Position numbers and translations under genes: made by a program. Shown in pieces: positions 24,055 through 31,733 of a DNA stretch of 32,807 nt; positions within the stretch are counted from its first letter, which is position 1; every line of letters starts with the position of its first letter. Origin of the DNA: Bacteroidota bacterium (GTDB taxonomy: Bacteria > Bacteroidota > Bacteroidia > Chitinophagales > Chitinophagaceae); the NCBI GenBank assembly GCA_013286485.1, contig JABDFN010000012.1, forward strand, positions 1-32,807, written 5' to 3'. The notes beneath the pieces were generated by a model. That model had not been told where the DNA came from. It searched no databases and saw only the letters and a list, made by a program, of their open reading frames with translations.

Positions 24055-24429
24055 TTACGAGATGCCAGGTCTCGATTTGTTTTTACTTAAGTATATTTCT
24101 CTCAATTGCTCCTTGTAATAATGAACAATATTTATTGATAGATCAAATATTCTACGCAATCTCAATTTAAATTCTTCTTTATTTAAGTTAGAAATATTAT
24201 AAGAATCAATTTCCTTCTTAAATTTTTCCTTATTAAATAATGGCAACTTGGTATATATTTTATAGGTATTTATCTCATAACCATTTGCTCTTGCTGTAAG
24301 AGTTCCATTTTTCTTATCATAATAATCTTGCAAATTTGTTATTAGTATAATACTCTTTAAAGTCGTTTGTTCTTCAAACTTCTCTTTTATATAATAAAGT
24401 GATATTTCAGCATAACGAATGTTATCCAT
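24055..24429 (-). CDS. Hypothetical protein, 124 residues
   Basis: I do not recognise this protein. It begins at ATG 24429 (MDNIRYAEISLYYIKEKFEEQ), is rich in Lys, Glu, Asn, Tyr and Ile, and looks helical with a short beta region (LTARANGYEINTYKIYTK). There is no signal peptide or membrane segment. Base content is clearly AT-richer than the flanking housekeeping genes. It is divergent from the next small gene, with 32 bp between start codons. Its last codons (SRPGIS) fall in a palindrome (CGAGA...TCTCG) followed by another (TCCCAAAACTTCGGGA), so the natural C-terminus may have been replaced by a repeat insertion. It may be acquired DNA. Confidence 0.55.
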   Translation of the reverse strand: MDNIRYAEISLYYIKEKFEEQTTLKSIILITNLQDYYDKKNGTLTARANGYEINTYKIYTKLPLFNKEKFKKEIDSYNISNLNKEEFKLRLRRIFDLSINIVHYYKEQLREIYLSKNKSRPGIS

Positions 24430-24438
24430 ACATATAAG

Positions 24439-24446
24439 TAACTTTG
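24439..24446 (+). promoter_or_regulatory. Candidate -7 box (TAACTTTG) for the 81-aa gene
   Basis: The plus strand reads TAACTTTG, an exact TAnnTTTG match, 16 bases before the ATG at 24462. It covers the TTG start proposed by the ORF track, which argues for the later ATG. Confidence 0.4.
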
Positions 24447-24461
24447 TATAAACTACAAGTT

Positions 24462-24707
24462 ATGAATAAAATAGAACACATGGTATTGCAACTTAATGAT
24501 GCATATTCCAAGCTAAATAAAAAATATAATAGACCAGAAAATGAAACTTTAGGTAAAATTTGTTCCTTCAAACCTTCTGTTGAAGAAATTGAAAGCCTTG
24601 ATTGTACGTTAAGTAATAATTGTACAGGACAATTTAGAGATGCACTTATTTTCAATATAGCAAGAATTACAATGGCTCATGGTTTCAATTTGGTAACATT
24701 CCTATAA
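24462..24707 (+). CDS. Hypothetical protein, 81 residues
   Basis: I do not recognise this protein. From the ATG at 24462 it reads MNKIEHMVLQLNDAYSKLNKKYNR, a probable amphipathic helix, then a polar middle with Cys (GKICSF, SLDCTLSNNC) and a C-terminal helix (FRDALIFNIARITMAHG). It is small, soluble and AT-rich. It is divergent from the 124-residue gene; the shared 32-bp gap carries a -7 box pointing this way. The pair could be a small accessory module; nothing seen shows a toxin, antitoxin or immunity role. Confidence 0.5.
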   Translation: MNKIEHMVLQLNDAYSKLNKKYNRPENETLGKICSFKPSVEEIESLDCTLSNNCTGQFRDALIFNIARITMAHGFNLVTFL

Positions 24708-24827
24708 TCCCAATTTTCGTCACGGACTATTCGTTACAATAGTTGCCGTTATGTTTAAAGAGGTTTTATGTTTTACTAATAGCTAAATGTCAGCAGAAAT
24801 GAACAATCACTAATAGCCTAATTTGTT

Positions 24828-25037
24828 CTATGATCCAACCAGTTCGAGGTAAATCTCATGGATCTTTTTAGATCTTGGATCTTTAACGCCTTCATCATAC
24901 CATGTGCACCAATAATTACCTCTAAAAACACCATTTTTAATATCTTTTGTGCTTGGCTCTATATAAGGTTTACAGGTCATATTGGGGCTGCCAGATCTTA
25001 ACTTGACAATATCACCGGCATCGAACTTCGGTTCCAT
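24828..25037 (-). CDS. YodC-like (DUF2158) small protein
   Basis: A 69-residue protein with the look of the YodC/DUF2158 family: FDAGDIVKLRSGSPNMT at the N-terminus (the family KVGD-V-L-SGGP-MT pattern) and later YWCTWYDEG followed by a short helix ending LELVGS. These proteins form a small SH3-like barrel; the function is unknown to me. An insertion between the two halves (CKPYIEPSTKDIKNGVFRGN) is longer than in the shortest members. It lies in the AT-rich accessory pocket. The 120 bp to its left hold only a short direct repeat (ACTAATAGC twice). Confidence 0.75.
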   Translation of the reverse strand: MEPKFDAGDIVKLRSGSPNMTCKPYIEPSTKDIKNGVFRGNYWCTWYDEGVKDPRSKKIHEIYLELVGS

Positions 25038-25104
25038 AAATACTATTTCTTATAAAGATAGGCCTAATATACTTAGTGCAGGTGTTAATTTAATTACAGC
25101 CGGG

Positions 25105-25293
25105 CTACCACTTTCTGAATATGCGGTAAACTAAAAAAATAATAATGATAATTGCCGTAAGCAATTTCCAAAAAGGGAACCCACGGTTAGGTTCGCTCGC
25201 ATAATTGATCTTCAAAAACGGGTATAATTTTAACCGTGTAAAGTTAATACGTATATACCAAGTATTATATGCCTCTAATACTTAAAAAATCAT
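25105..25293 (-). pseudogene. Possible small membrane protein with a stop at codon 4
   Basis: On the minus strand the ATG at 25293 reads ATG ATT TTT TAA, and then stays open in the same frame for 58 codons to the TAG at 25105. The peptide after the stop ends KLLTAIIIIIFLVYRIFRKW, a good membrane helix with a basic end, after a basic polar region (TRLKLYPFLKINYASEPNRG). No other ATG opens the frame. So either a short gene was broken by a nonsense change (or a sequence error), or the open frame is chance in AT-rich DNA. It lies between a lipoprotein gene and the YodC-like gene; the rest of the 25038-25311 gap holds nothing else that I can see. Confidence 0.35.
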
Positions 25294-25311
25294 TAATTAG
25301 CCCGGTAAAAC

Positions 25312-25779
25312 TTACTGCTTGTAATTAAACACGCCATTGATAATGCTGAAACTATCGGCAGTGAGCGTGAACTTGCCTTGTACAAAACTATCGGATACAG
25401 CAACCACCTGCAAGGTGCCCGAAGACACATGATGGAGCACGCCGAGGTTTGTGTAACTAGCAGTGTCGGTACCTGTACCTGCAATGGTATATGTGCGTGC
25501 GCCTGTAGTATAATCATTGATGTAGATGCCAATAGTTTTTGCACCTGAGCTATCTGTGCCTTCCAACACTAATGTGCCGTTGCTGCCTAATGTGAACAGT
25601 GAAAAAGAATGGTTAAAGGATATCCACACATTGCTATTGACGGTGGCTGCCATAGTATCACGGACGGTTTGCATGAAAGCAGTGCCGTTATTGTTGCTGC
25701 TACTGTCTGATTTTTTGCATGAAACTGCAATAGCTGTAATAAACAGGAGGATGCAGGTGATGAGTTGTGTGTTTTTCAT
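25312..25779 (-). CDS. Lipoprotein, beta-rich, DUF6252-like
   Basis: A 155-residue lipoprotein: signal MKNTQLITCILLFITAIAVSC with Cys21 and the SCKK start common in Bacteroidota, then a Ser/Asn linker. The mature part is all-beta with the repeated theme of Gly/Thr-rich strands (TLVLEGTDSSGAKTIGIYINDY, GARTYTIAG, GVLHHVSSGTLQVV, VQGKFTLTADSFSIINGVFNY). The order of these strands resembles the DUF6252-type lipoproteins I know from this phylum, but I am not certain. The site is the periplasm or outer membrane and the function is unknown. It stands alone; a TATATTTG box lies right before its start codon. Confidence 0.8.
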   Translation of the reverse strand: MKNTQLITCILLFITAIAVSCKKSDSSSNNNGTAFMQTVRDTMAATVNSNVWISFNHSFSLFTLGSNGTLVLEGTDSSGAKTIGIYINDYTTGARTYTIAGTGTDTASYTNLGVLHHVSSGTLQVVAVSDSFVQGKFTLTADSFSIINGVFNYKQ

Positions 25780-25906
25780 AATTCAAATATAATAATATAA
25801 TTCAAAGTCTTATGCATCTTATAGGTTATTCCGGGTTGTCATTGTAATGTAATAAGTAACATATAACTATTTAAAACTATTGTATTTAATTATTTTGGCG
25901 CGATGC

Positions 25907-25938
25907 AAAGTAGAAAGTTAAAAGTAAAAAGTAAAAAG
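25907..25938 (+). repeat. AAAAGTA low-complexity repeat, left copy
   Basis: AAGTTAAAAGTAAAAAGTAAAAAG (25915-25938) is the inverted copy of 27048-27071 with one mismatch in 24 bases. It overlaps the first codons of the ORF-track start for the propeller gene, which makes that start doubtful. Confidence 0.75.
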
Positions 25939-25953
25939 CAGGGAGTAGCGTGT

Positions 25954-27003
25954 ATGATGTTTGGGATTTGCTGTGTTTTAAGCATATATGCAAAAGGGCA
26001 GACGGATACTTTAAAATATCCTGATGAAAAGCATTTTAAAAACATGCGCCAGCTAACCTGGGGCGGCGATAATGCGGAAGCCTATTTTGGTTTTGATAAT
26101 GAGCATATCACTTTTCAGCGCAGAAACCCGAAAGAAGGCATTAACTGCGACCAGATATTTTATGGCAGCATACCCAAGGGCGAAAAAAAGTTTACTTACA
26201 AATTGGTGAGCACGGGAAAAGGCCGCACTACCTGCGCCTACCTGATGCCGGATCACAAACATTTTTTATACGCGTCTACCCATGCAACTGCAGATACCTG
26301 CCCGCCAGAGCCGGACAGGAAAGTGATAAAGAAGTATGTGTGGCCGGTGTATAGCAGCTATGATATTTATGTGGCGGACTTTAATGGTAAAATTGTAAAG
26401 CAACTGACCAACACAGCAGGATATGATGCGGAAGCTACCATATCGCCAAAAGGTGATAAAATTGTTTTCACATCTATGCGCAATGGTGATATTGATATAT
26501 ATACGATGAACATTGATGGCAGCCATGTGAAACAAATAACCAATACACTGGGGTATGATGGTGGTGCATGCTTTTCGCCAGACGGCAAAAAAATAATATG
26601 GCGTGCATCAAGACCGCAGACCGAAGAAGAAGTAAAAGAGTATAAAGACCTGCTGGCACAAGGGCTGGTAATGCCAACACATATGGAGCTGTTCATTGCC
26701 AATGCAGACGGCACAGATGCTCACCAAATAACACATTTGGGTAAAGCCAACTGGGCGCCCGCGTTTACACCTGACGGAAAGAAAATAGTTTTTGCGAGTG
26801 ACTATGAATATGAAAGAGGGTTCCCGTTCAATTTATATCTTATCAATTTAGATGGTACGGGATTAGAACGTATATCGCATGATGGCAGTTTTGACGCATT
26901 CCCAATGTTCTCGCCTGACGGGAAAAAGTTTATTTTCAGCAGCAACCGACATAACGGGGGCGGGCATGATACGAATGTGTTTATCTGTGATTGGGTGGAA
27001 TAA
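25954..27003 (+). CDS. PD40 / TolB-like beta-propeller secreted protein
   Basis: A propeller protein with at least four PD40-type repeats: AEATISPKGDKIVFTSMRNGDIDIY, GACFSPDGKKIIWRAS, APAFTPDGKKIVFASDYEY, and AFPMFSPDGKKFIFSSNR. This family binds partners or substrates in the periplasm; a catalytic centre is not visible. I start at the ATG at 25954 (MMFGICCVLSIYAKGQ, a signal peptide). The track ATG at 25903 adds 17 residues encoded by a low-complexity repeat (SRKLKVKSKKQG); they could also act as a basic n-region, so the start is not settled. It is flanked by inverted copies of that repeat and followed by crcB after 71 bp. Confidence 0.85.
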   Translation: MMFGICCVLSIYAKGQTDTLKYPDEKHFKNMRQLTWGGDNAEAYFGFDNEHITFQRRNPKEGINCDQIFYGSIPKGEKKFTYKLVSTGKGRTTCAYLMPDHKHFLYASTHATADTCPPEPDRKVIKKYVWPVYSSYDIYVADFNGKIVKQLTNTAGYDAEATISPKGDKIVFTSMRNGDIDIYTMNIDGSHVKQITNTLGYDGGACFSPDGKKIIWRASRPQTEEEVKEYKDLLAQGLVMPTHMELFIANADGTDAHQITHLGKANWAPAFTPDGKKIVFASDYEYERGFPFNLYLINLDGTGLERISHDGSFDAFPMFSPDGKKFIFSSNRHNGGGHDTNVFICDWVE

Positions 27004-27004
27004 C

Positions 27005-27071
27005 AGTGAGCAGTGTATAGTAAGCAGTGAAATATCTTCTTTTTTGACTTTTTACTTTTTACTTTTGACTT
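27005..27071. repeat. AGTGAGCAGTG and AAAAGTA repeats, right copy
   Basis: AGTGAGCAGTGTATAGTAAGCAGTGA is followed by GACTTTTTACTTTTTACTTTTGACTT. The second part is the inverse of 25915-25938. Part of it (ACTTTTGACTT) recurs at 28863 just before the RsmB-like gene. Confidence 0.75.
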
Positions 27072-27074
27072 ATT

Positions 27075-27449
27075 ATGTTTCGTTCGTTTTTAATGGTGGG
27101 TATTGGCGGTGCTATTGGCAGTATGGCGAGGTATGGTGTAACCTATATTACCACAAGAATAACTCCTCATACTACATTTCCTTTAGGCACACTTGCAGTT
27201 AACCTGTCGGGCTGCCTTTTGATAGGGATATTGTTTGGCATTAGTATGCGTAATCTCTGGCTGGAGGATGCGGGCTGGTTATTACTGGCAACCGGGTTTT
27301 GCGGGGGCTTTACCACTTTTTCAACTTTTGCGCTGGAAAACATACAAATGTCGGGCAGGCAGGAAAATATATCTGCACTATTATATACTGCTCTGAGCCT
27401 TGTTTTGGGGCTATTATTATGCCGTGTGGGCGTGTGGATGGCAAAGTGA
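27075..27449 (+). CDS. crcB: Fluoride efflux channel CrcB/FluC
   Basis: A 124-residue, four-helix membrane protein that lets fluoride leave the cell as a dual-topology dimer. Family marks: GGAIGSMARYGVT at the N-terminus, PLGTLAVNLSGCLLIG (helix 2, with the usual Asn), and GFCGGFTTFSTFALE (the Phe-box and TTFSTF region of helix 3). Length is normal. Upstream is a low-complexity repeat and I do not see a fluoride riboswitch. It is between a propeller gene and odhB in the same direction; whether they share a message is unclear. Confidence 0.95.
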   Translation: MFRSFLMVGIGGAIGSMARYGVTYITTRITPHTTFPLGTLAVNLSGCLLIGILFGISMRNLWLEDAGWLLLATGFCGGFTTFSTFALENIQMSGRQENISALLYTALSLVLGLLLCRVGVWMAK

Positions 27450-27508
27450 AAAGTCCGAAATATGGGCTGTTTTTGCTAAATTAGCGCCTCAAATTTGCTG
27501 GTTTTTCC

Positions 27509-28771
27509 ATGATAGAAATAAAAGTTCCGACCGTAGGCGAATCTATAACTGAAGTAACGCTTGTAAAGTGGCTGAAAAAAGACGGAGAATATGTGAACCG
27601 TGATGAATTGCTTTGCGAACTGGAATCAGAAAAAGCAACCTTTGAACTGAACGCCGAACAGGCGGGCATACTACATATTGTAGCAAAGGAAGACAGCACA
27701 TTGAAGATAGGTGATGTAGCCTGTACGATAGATGAAACTGCTGCCAAGCCAGCAGGAGCGCCAGAAGCAGCCAAACCGAAAAAGGAAACAGCTGCTGCAC
27801 CAAAAGCGGAGGAAAAGCCTACTGCAAAATCAGAAGAAAAACCTACAACAAAAACTCCCGCTTCTGCAAGCGCAGATTCGGGCAAGGATACAAAAGCCAC
27901 ACCCGTAGCTCAGGCAATAATGAGCGATAAGCAAGTGAAAGCAAGTGATGTGAAGGGAACAGGTAGCCAGGGCCGTATCATGAAACAGGATGTGCTGGAA
28001 GCACTTTCTCACCCGGGACGTAAGGGCGGCGATGCTGCATTTAGCCGCGAACAGAAACGCGAAAAGATGAGCAACCTGCGCAAGACCTTAAGCCGCAGGC
28101 TGGTAGAAGCAAAGAACAGTACCGCCATGCTCACCACTTTTAATGAAGTGGACATGAGCAAAATAATGGAGATACGCAAGCAGTATAAAGACATCTTTAA
28201 AGAAACCTACGGCGTGAACCTGGGCTTTATGTCGTTCTTTGCAAAAGCTTGTTGTATTGCACTCTCCGAATGGCCTGCAGTGAATGCTTATATAGATGGT
28301 GAAGAATTAGTGTACCATGAGTATTGCGATATATCTATAGCCGTATCTGCACCCAAAGGATTGGTAGTGCCTGTGATTCGGAATGCTGAAAGCCTGAGCA
28401 TGGCAGAGATAGAACAAAAAGTATTGGAGCTTGCTACCAAAGCAAGAGATAATAAATTAACCATTGAAGAAATGACCGGCGGCACATTTACCATTACAAA
28501 CGGTGGCGTGTTTGGTTCGCTGATGTCAACACCTATTATCAATATTCCGCAGAGTGCTATACTGGGCATGCATAAGATACAGGAACGCCCTGTAGCTATA
28601 AATGGTAAGGTGGAAGTGCGCCCAATGATGTATATAGCTGTAAGTTATGATCACCGTATTATTGACGGGCGTGAGTCGGTAAGCTTTTTAGTAAGAGTAA
28701 AAGAATTGCTGGAGAACCCCGAACTGTTGCTGATAGGTAAAGACCCAATAAAGGCGTTGTTGGAGATATAA
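27509..28771 (+). CDS. odhB: Dihydrolipoyllysine succinyltransferase (2-oxoglutarate dehydrogenase E2)
   Basis: The E2 core of the 2-oxoglutarate dehydrogenase complex, which forms succinyl-CoA in the TCA cycle (420 residues). Lipoyl domain 1-78 with Lys42 in ESEKATFEL as the lipoylated residue; an Ala/Lys/Pro/Glu-rich linker (about 80-128); a peripheral subunit-binding domain (about 130-165, [13 protein letters not shown] and [12 protein letters not shown]); and the catalytic domain from about 185, ending with His382 and Asp386 in [22 protein letters not shown] and the length favour the succinyl type over pyruvate E2. No E1 (odhA) or E3 is beside it here. The gap after it contains a hairpin repeat. 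Confidence 0.93.
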   Translation: MIEIKVPTVGESITEVTLVKWLKKDGEYVNRDELLCELESEKATFELNAEQAGILHIVAKEDSTLKIGDVACTIDETAAKPAGAPEAAKPKKETAAAPKAEEKPTAKSEEKPTTKTPASASADSGKDTKATPVAQAIMSDKQVKASDVKGTGSQGRIMKQDVLEALSHPGRKGGDAAFSREQKREKMSNLRKTLSRRLVEAKNSTAMLTTFNEVDMSKIMEIRKQYKDIFKETYGVNLGFMSFFAKACCIALSEWPAVNAYIDGEELVYHEYCDISIAVSAPKGLVVPVIRNAESLSMAEIEQKVLELATKARDNKLTIEEMTGGTFTITNGGVFGSLMSTPIINIPQSAILGMHKIQERPVAINGKVEVRPMMYIAVSYDHRIIDGRESVSFLVRVKELLENPELLLIGKDPIKALLEI

Positions 28772-28785
28772 GGACCTCACCCCAA

Positions 28786-28804
28786 CCCTCTCCAAGGGAG
28801 AGGG
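28786..28804. repeat. CCCTCTCC-AAG-GGAGAGGG hairpin after odhB
   Basis: A perfect 8-bp stem with a three-base loop, 15 bp after the odhB stop. It lacks a T-run, so it may not be an intrinsic terminator; the flanking text CACCCCAACCCTCTCC is a familiar interspersed repeat in bacterial genomes. Confidence 0.7.
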
Positions 28805-28827
28805 GGATAATACTCGCTCAAAAATTA

Positions 28828-28843
28828 CTTGCCGGCAGGCAGG
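28828..28843. repeat. CTTGCCGGCAGGCAGG palindrome-rich repeat
   Basis: A short GC-rich block with nested GCCGGC and CTGCC/GGCAG palindromes in an AT-rich gap, typical of an interspersed repeat. Confidence 0.5.
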
Positions 28844-28876
28844 TTTTGAATTTTAACTTAACACTTTTGACTTTCC

Positions 28877-30043
28877 ATGAGATACATCTGGCAACATATA
28901 GAGAACATCATTAAAGGCTATGATGGCAGTTTGCCATTGTCTCATTTTTTGAAGAGTTATTTTAAGAATCATCCTAAGCTGGGCAGCAGGGACAGAAAAC
29001 TGCTGAGCGAGATGGTGTACTGTTCGTACAGAGTGAGCCTTTCCCTAACACTACCTAAAGGGAGGGAACATGAACTTGAAGAAGCAATAAAAGCTTGTTT
29101 GTTTTTGTGCAGTACCCAGCAAACCATAGCAGCATATGTTTTAGATGAAACCTGGGATTTTGATGCTAACAGGGACATAAGTGAAAGAGTGCAAATGCTG
29201 CAGGAGAAAGGCATAGCGTTTGATGCAGGGAAATTATTCCCACACGCTATTGAATTATCGGCAGGTATAGAAAAAGAAGAATGGCTTTTTTCTATGCTGC
29301 AGAAGCCGAAACTATTTATAAGAATCAGAAAGAACAAAGACAAGATCATTGAACTGTTGCACCAAAATGATATACCGTTTGAAGAAATAAAAGAAAATTG
29401 TTTTTCATTACCTATAGGTGCTGCTATAGACCAGTTATTGTCGCAGGATGCCTATGTAGTGCAGGATGCTTCATCGCAGGAGACAGGAAATTATTTTCAT
29501 CCGCAGAAAAATGAAACATGGTATGATTGTTGTTCGGGAGCTGGCGGAAAAGCCTTATTGCTGAAGGATATGGAGCCGTCTGTGAAGCTTACAGTATCTG
29601 ATACCAGGGAAAGCATATTGCAAAATTTAAAAAGCCGTTTTCAATTATATGGCCTTGAGCTGCCGTCGGTATATAATATTGACCTTACAAAAAAAGAGAC
29701 ATTGCAGCAAAGGCTTAAAGACAAGCAGTTTGATGCTATCATCTGCGATGCGCCTTGCAGCGGTAGCGGCACATGGGCACGCACCCCTGAACAATTATAT
29801 TTCTTCAAACCTGAGACCACACAAACATTTTCTTCATTACAAAAAAGTATTGCAGCAAATGCTGCTACTTGTTTAAAGCCAGGGGGTAGGCTCATTTATA
29901 TTACCTGCTCCATATTTAAAGAAGAAAATGAAGATGTAGTAGCTGAATTAACCAACAATGGATTGCAGATAGAAAGTATGCAGATCATTAACGGCATTAA
30001 CAAGAGAGCTGACAGCATGTTTGTTGCAATGCTCAAAAAATAA
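28877..30043 (+). CDS. RsmB-like 16S rRNA (cytosine-C5) methyltransferase
   Basis: An SAM-dependent RNA m5C methyltransferase of the RsmB/NOP family (388 residues). Motif order: the SAM site YDCCSGAGGKALLL (about 216-229), DAPCSGSGTW with Cys294 (motif IV, product release) and YITCSIFKEEN with Cys344 (motif VI, the nucleophile in RsmB). The first 140 residues form the N-terminal helical part, shorter than the NusB-like domain of E. coli RsmB, so the exact target cytosine is not certain. It is tail-to-tail with the subtilase, 2 bp between stops. The ACTTTTGACTTTCC repeat just before the ATG is also found at 27061. Confidence 0.88.
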   Translation: MRYIWQHIENIIKGYDGSLPLSHFLKSYFKNHPKLGSRDRKLLSEMVYCSYRVSLSLTLPKGREHELEEAIKACLFLCSTQQTIAAYVLDETWDFDANRDISERVQMLQEKGIAFDAGKLFPHAIELSAGIEKEEWLFSMLQKPKLFIRIRKNKDKIIELLHQNDIPFEEIKENCFSLPIGAAIDQLLSQDAYVVQDASSQETGNYFHPQKNETWYDCCSGAGGKALLLKDMEPSVKLTVSDTRESILQNLKSRFQLYGLELPSVYNIDLTKKETLQQRLKDKQFDAIICDAPCSGSGTWARTPEQLYFFKPETTQTFSSLQKSIAANAATCLKPGGRLIYITCSIFKEENEDVVAELTNNGLQIESMQIINGINKRADSMFVAMLKK

Positions 30044-30045
30044 GA

Positions 30046-31728
30046 TCAGTTCTTGAATAATTTGATCGCAGCAGTCTGTTGGGTACCGCTTACTTTCAAT
30101 ATATATATACCCTTTGATATTCCAGTGCCAGCAGGCAATACGACGTTAGGATTGTTCCAGGTATCTACCAGGCGATCATATTTATAAACTGCCCTGCCAG
30201 TCATATCATATAGTGTAAAGTAAACGCGCTGAACACTTGGCAGATTCATTTTCACGAATATATTTGATGTAAAAGGGTTGGGAGAAACAGTAACCCAATA
30301 AGCAGTATCAACAGGAGTATCTTTTACAGATAAATATTGAGAGGCCTTACTAAAATCAGGTACCCCATAGCCCAACTGATCATCAGGAATTGTATAATGA
30401 TCAGCACTTTTAATGATCGCATTCCGTATCATGAACGGAGTAGCATGCAGGCTACCCTGCCATAAACAAGCTGCCCAGCCTGCAATTTGAGGGGTAGAAA
30501 AAGAAGTGCCGTCTTCACTTACAATAACACCGTTTTCAGCATATACAGTAACCTGATAACCGAGATCACAAACATCCGGTTTTAAACGCCCACCCGCATT
30601 AGGCCCATAACCGCTAAAACCAACTGCTGTTTTATCTATATACACCGCACCTACTGTCAATGCACTATCAGCATCGCCCGGCGTAAGCACATAATGCCAT
30701 GGAGTACCTCCGTCATTGCCGGCAGATGCAACAAACAATATACCTTTTTGTGTAGCAATATTTGCAGCTTTTGCAGCAACAGTAGACTTGCCATCAATAT
30801 CTGAATAGGTGAGTGAAAAATTGTAATCCATTATATCATAACCTAAGGACACAGAAACAACATCAGTACCCAAACTATCTGCACGCTCTGTGGCAGCCAA
30901 CATGTTGTCCATTTCTACAGGCTGTTCCGAGTTATTATCTTCTGTTATGTATAATGCATATTGTGCCATAGGTGCAGTACCTACAAACGTACCCGGTACA
31001 TAGGCTGCCATAGTAGACAGCACAGATGTACCATGCCCGTCGTAATCGAAAACAGTATCCAGGTCAAGTACAAAATTATGTTTGTCCAATAATCGTGAAG
31101 ACAAAAAAAGGCTATCAAAATCAGCGTAATCATTTACTCCTAAAAAGCCGGCGTCTAATACCGCTATCAACATGCCCGTGCCTTTATATCCCCCATCGTG
31201 TAAAAAATCTCCATGCACCAATGTTGTTTGACCATAGGTTTGCCCATAATATAAAGCTGTACCAGTAGGTTTATGCGATGCAGTAATTGTTTTTTGTTCT
31301 GCGGAGAATTTGGTATTTCCGGCAGCGGGTTTATGCAAACCCGAAGGATAGTATGCAATAAAAACCGCGCTTTTAATAAACGATTTTGATCGTAAGATCT
31401 CTGCCTGTGATGAATCTGTAAGTAATACTACACAATCATTCAGCCAACGTGATGTGACATGTATCTCACTACCCGGCATTGTTAACACGCTGTCTAAATA
31501 TGCGGGAGAAACAGGCAAGTCGGAACTATCAACGGGAATACTTAAACGCGACCTGCGAGCCATGCTGCGGGACGAAAGAAAAACCAAAGGATTGCTAATG
31601 GATACTGTACCTTTTTTGTCAGTGAAGCTAACGCGAAAAGCGTATTGGGGAGCGGGGGGGTGGGCTGTTACCGTCTCACTTAAAAACACTATTACACACA
31701 CACTCCATATAAGACGTTTATAGCACAT
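30046..31728 (-). CDS. S8 family peptidase with type IX secretion C-terminal domain
   Basis: A secreted subtilisin-like serine protease (560 residues). Signal peptide about 1-22 (MCYKRLIWSVCVIVFLSETVTA), a propeptide-like region to about 150, then the catalytic domain with Asp192 (LIAVLDAGFLG), His232 (YDGHGTSV), the oxyanion Asn338 (ASAGNDGG) and Ser409 (DGTSFSTPQIAG). The last 80 residues (VSPNPFTSNIF, LYDMTGRAVYKY, GISKGIYILKVSGTQQTAAIKLFKN) are a T9SS type A sorting domain, which sends the protein across the outer membrane. All catalytic residues are present. Downstream, by 5 bp, of a lipoprotein gene on the same strand, so possibly co-transcribed. Confidence 0.94.
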   Translation of the reverse strand: MCYKRLIWSVCVIVFLSETVTAHPPAPQYAFRVSFTDKKGTVSISNPLVFLSSRSMARRSRLSIPVDSSDLPVSPAYLDSVLTMPGSEIHVTSRWLNDCVVLLTDSSQAEILRSKSFIKSAVFIAYYPSGLHKPAAGNTKFSAEQKTITASHKPTGTALYYGQTYGQTTLVHGDFLHDGGYKGTGMLIAVLDAGFLGVNDYADFDSLFLSSRLLDKHNFVLDLDTVFDYDGHGTSVLSTMAAYVPGTFVGTAPMAQYALYITEDNNSEQPVEMDNMLAATERADSLGTDVVSVSLGYDIMDYNFSLTYSDIDGKSTVAAKAANIATQKGILFVASAGNDGGTPWHYVLTPGDADSALTVGAVYIDKTAVGFSGYGPNAGGRLKPDVCDLGYQVTVYAENGVIVSEDGTSFSTPQIAGWAACLWQGSLHATPFMIRNAIIKSADHYTIPDDQLGYGVPDFSKASQYLSVKDTPVDTAYWVTVSPNPFTSNIFVKMNLPSVQRVYFTLYDMTGRAVYKYDRLVDTWNNPNVVLPAGTGISKGIYILKVSGTQQTAAIKLFKN

Positions 31729-31733
31729 TTATA

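Noticed and set aside
24715-24783. Short plus-strand frame (RHGLFVTIVAVMFKEV...) between the 81-aa gene and YodC
   Set aside because: About 20 codons without a promoter, start context or recognisable family.
27005-27074. Fluoride riboswitch before crcB
   Set aside because: The leader is filled with AGTGAGCAGTG and AAAAGTA repeats and shows no recognisable crcB-motif pseudoknot.
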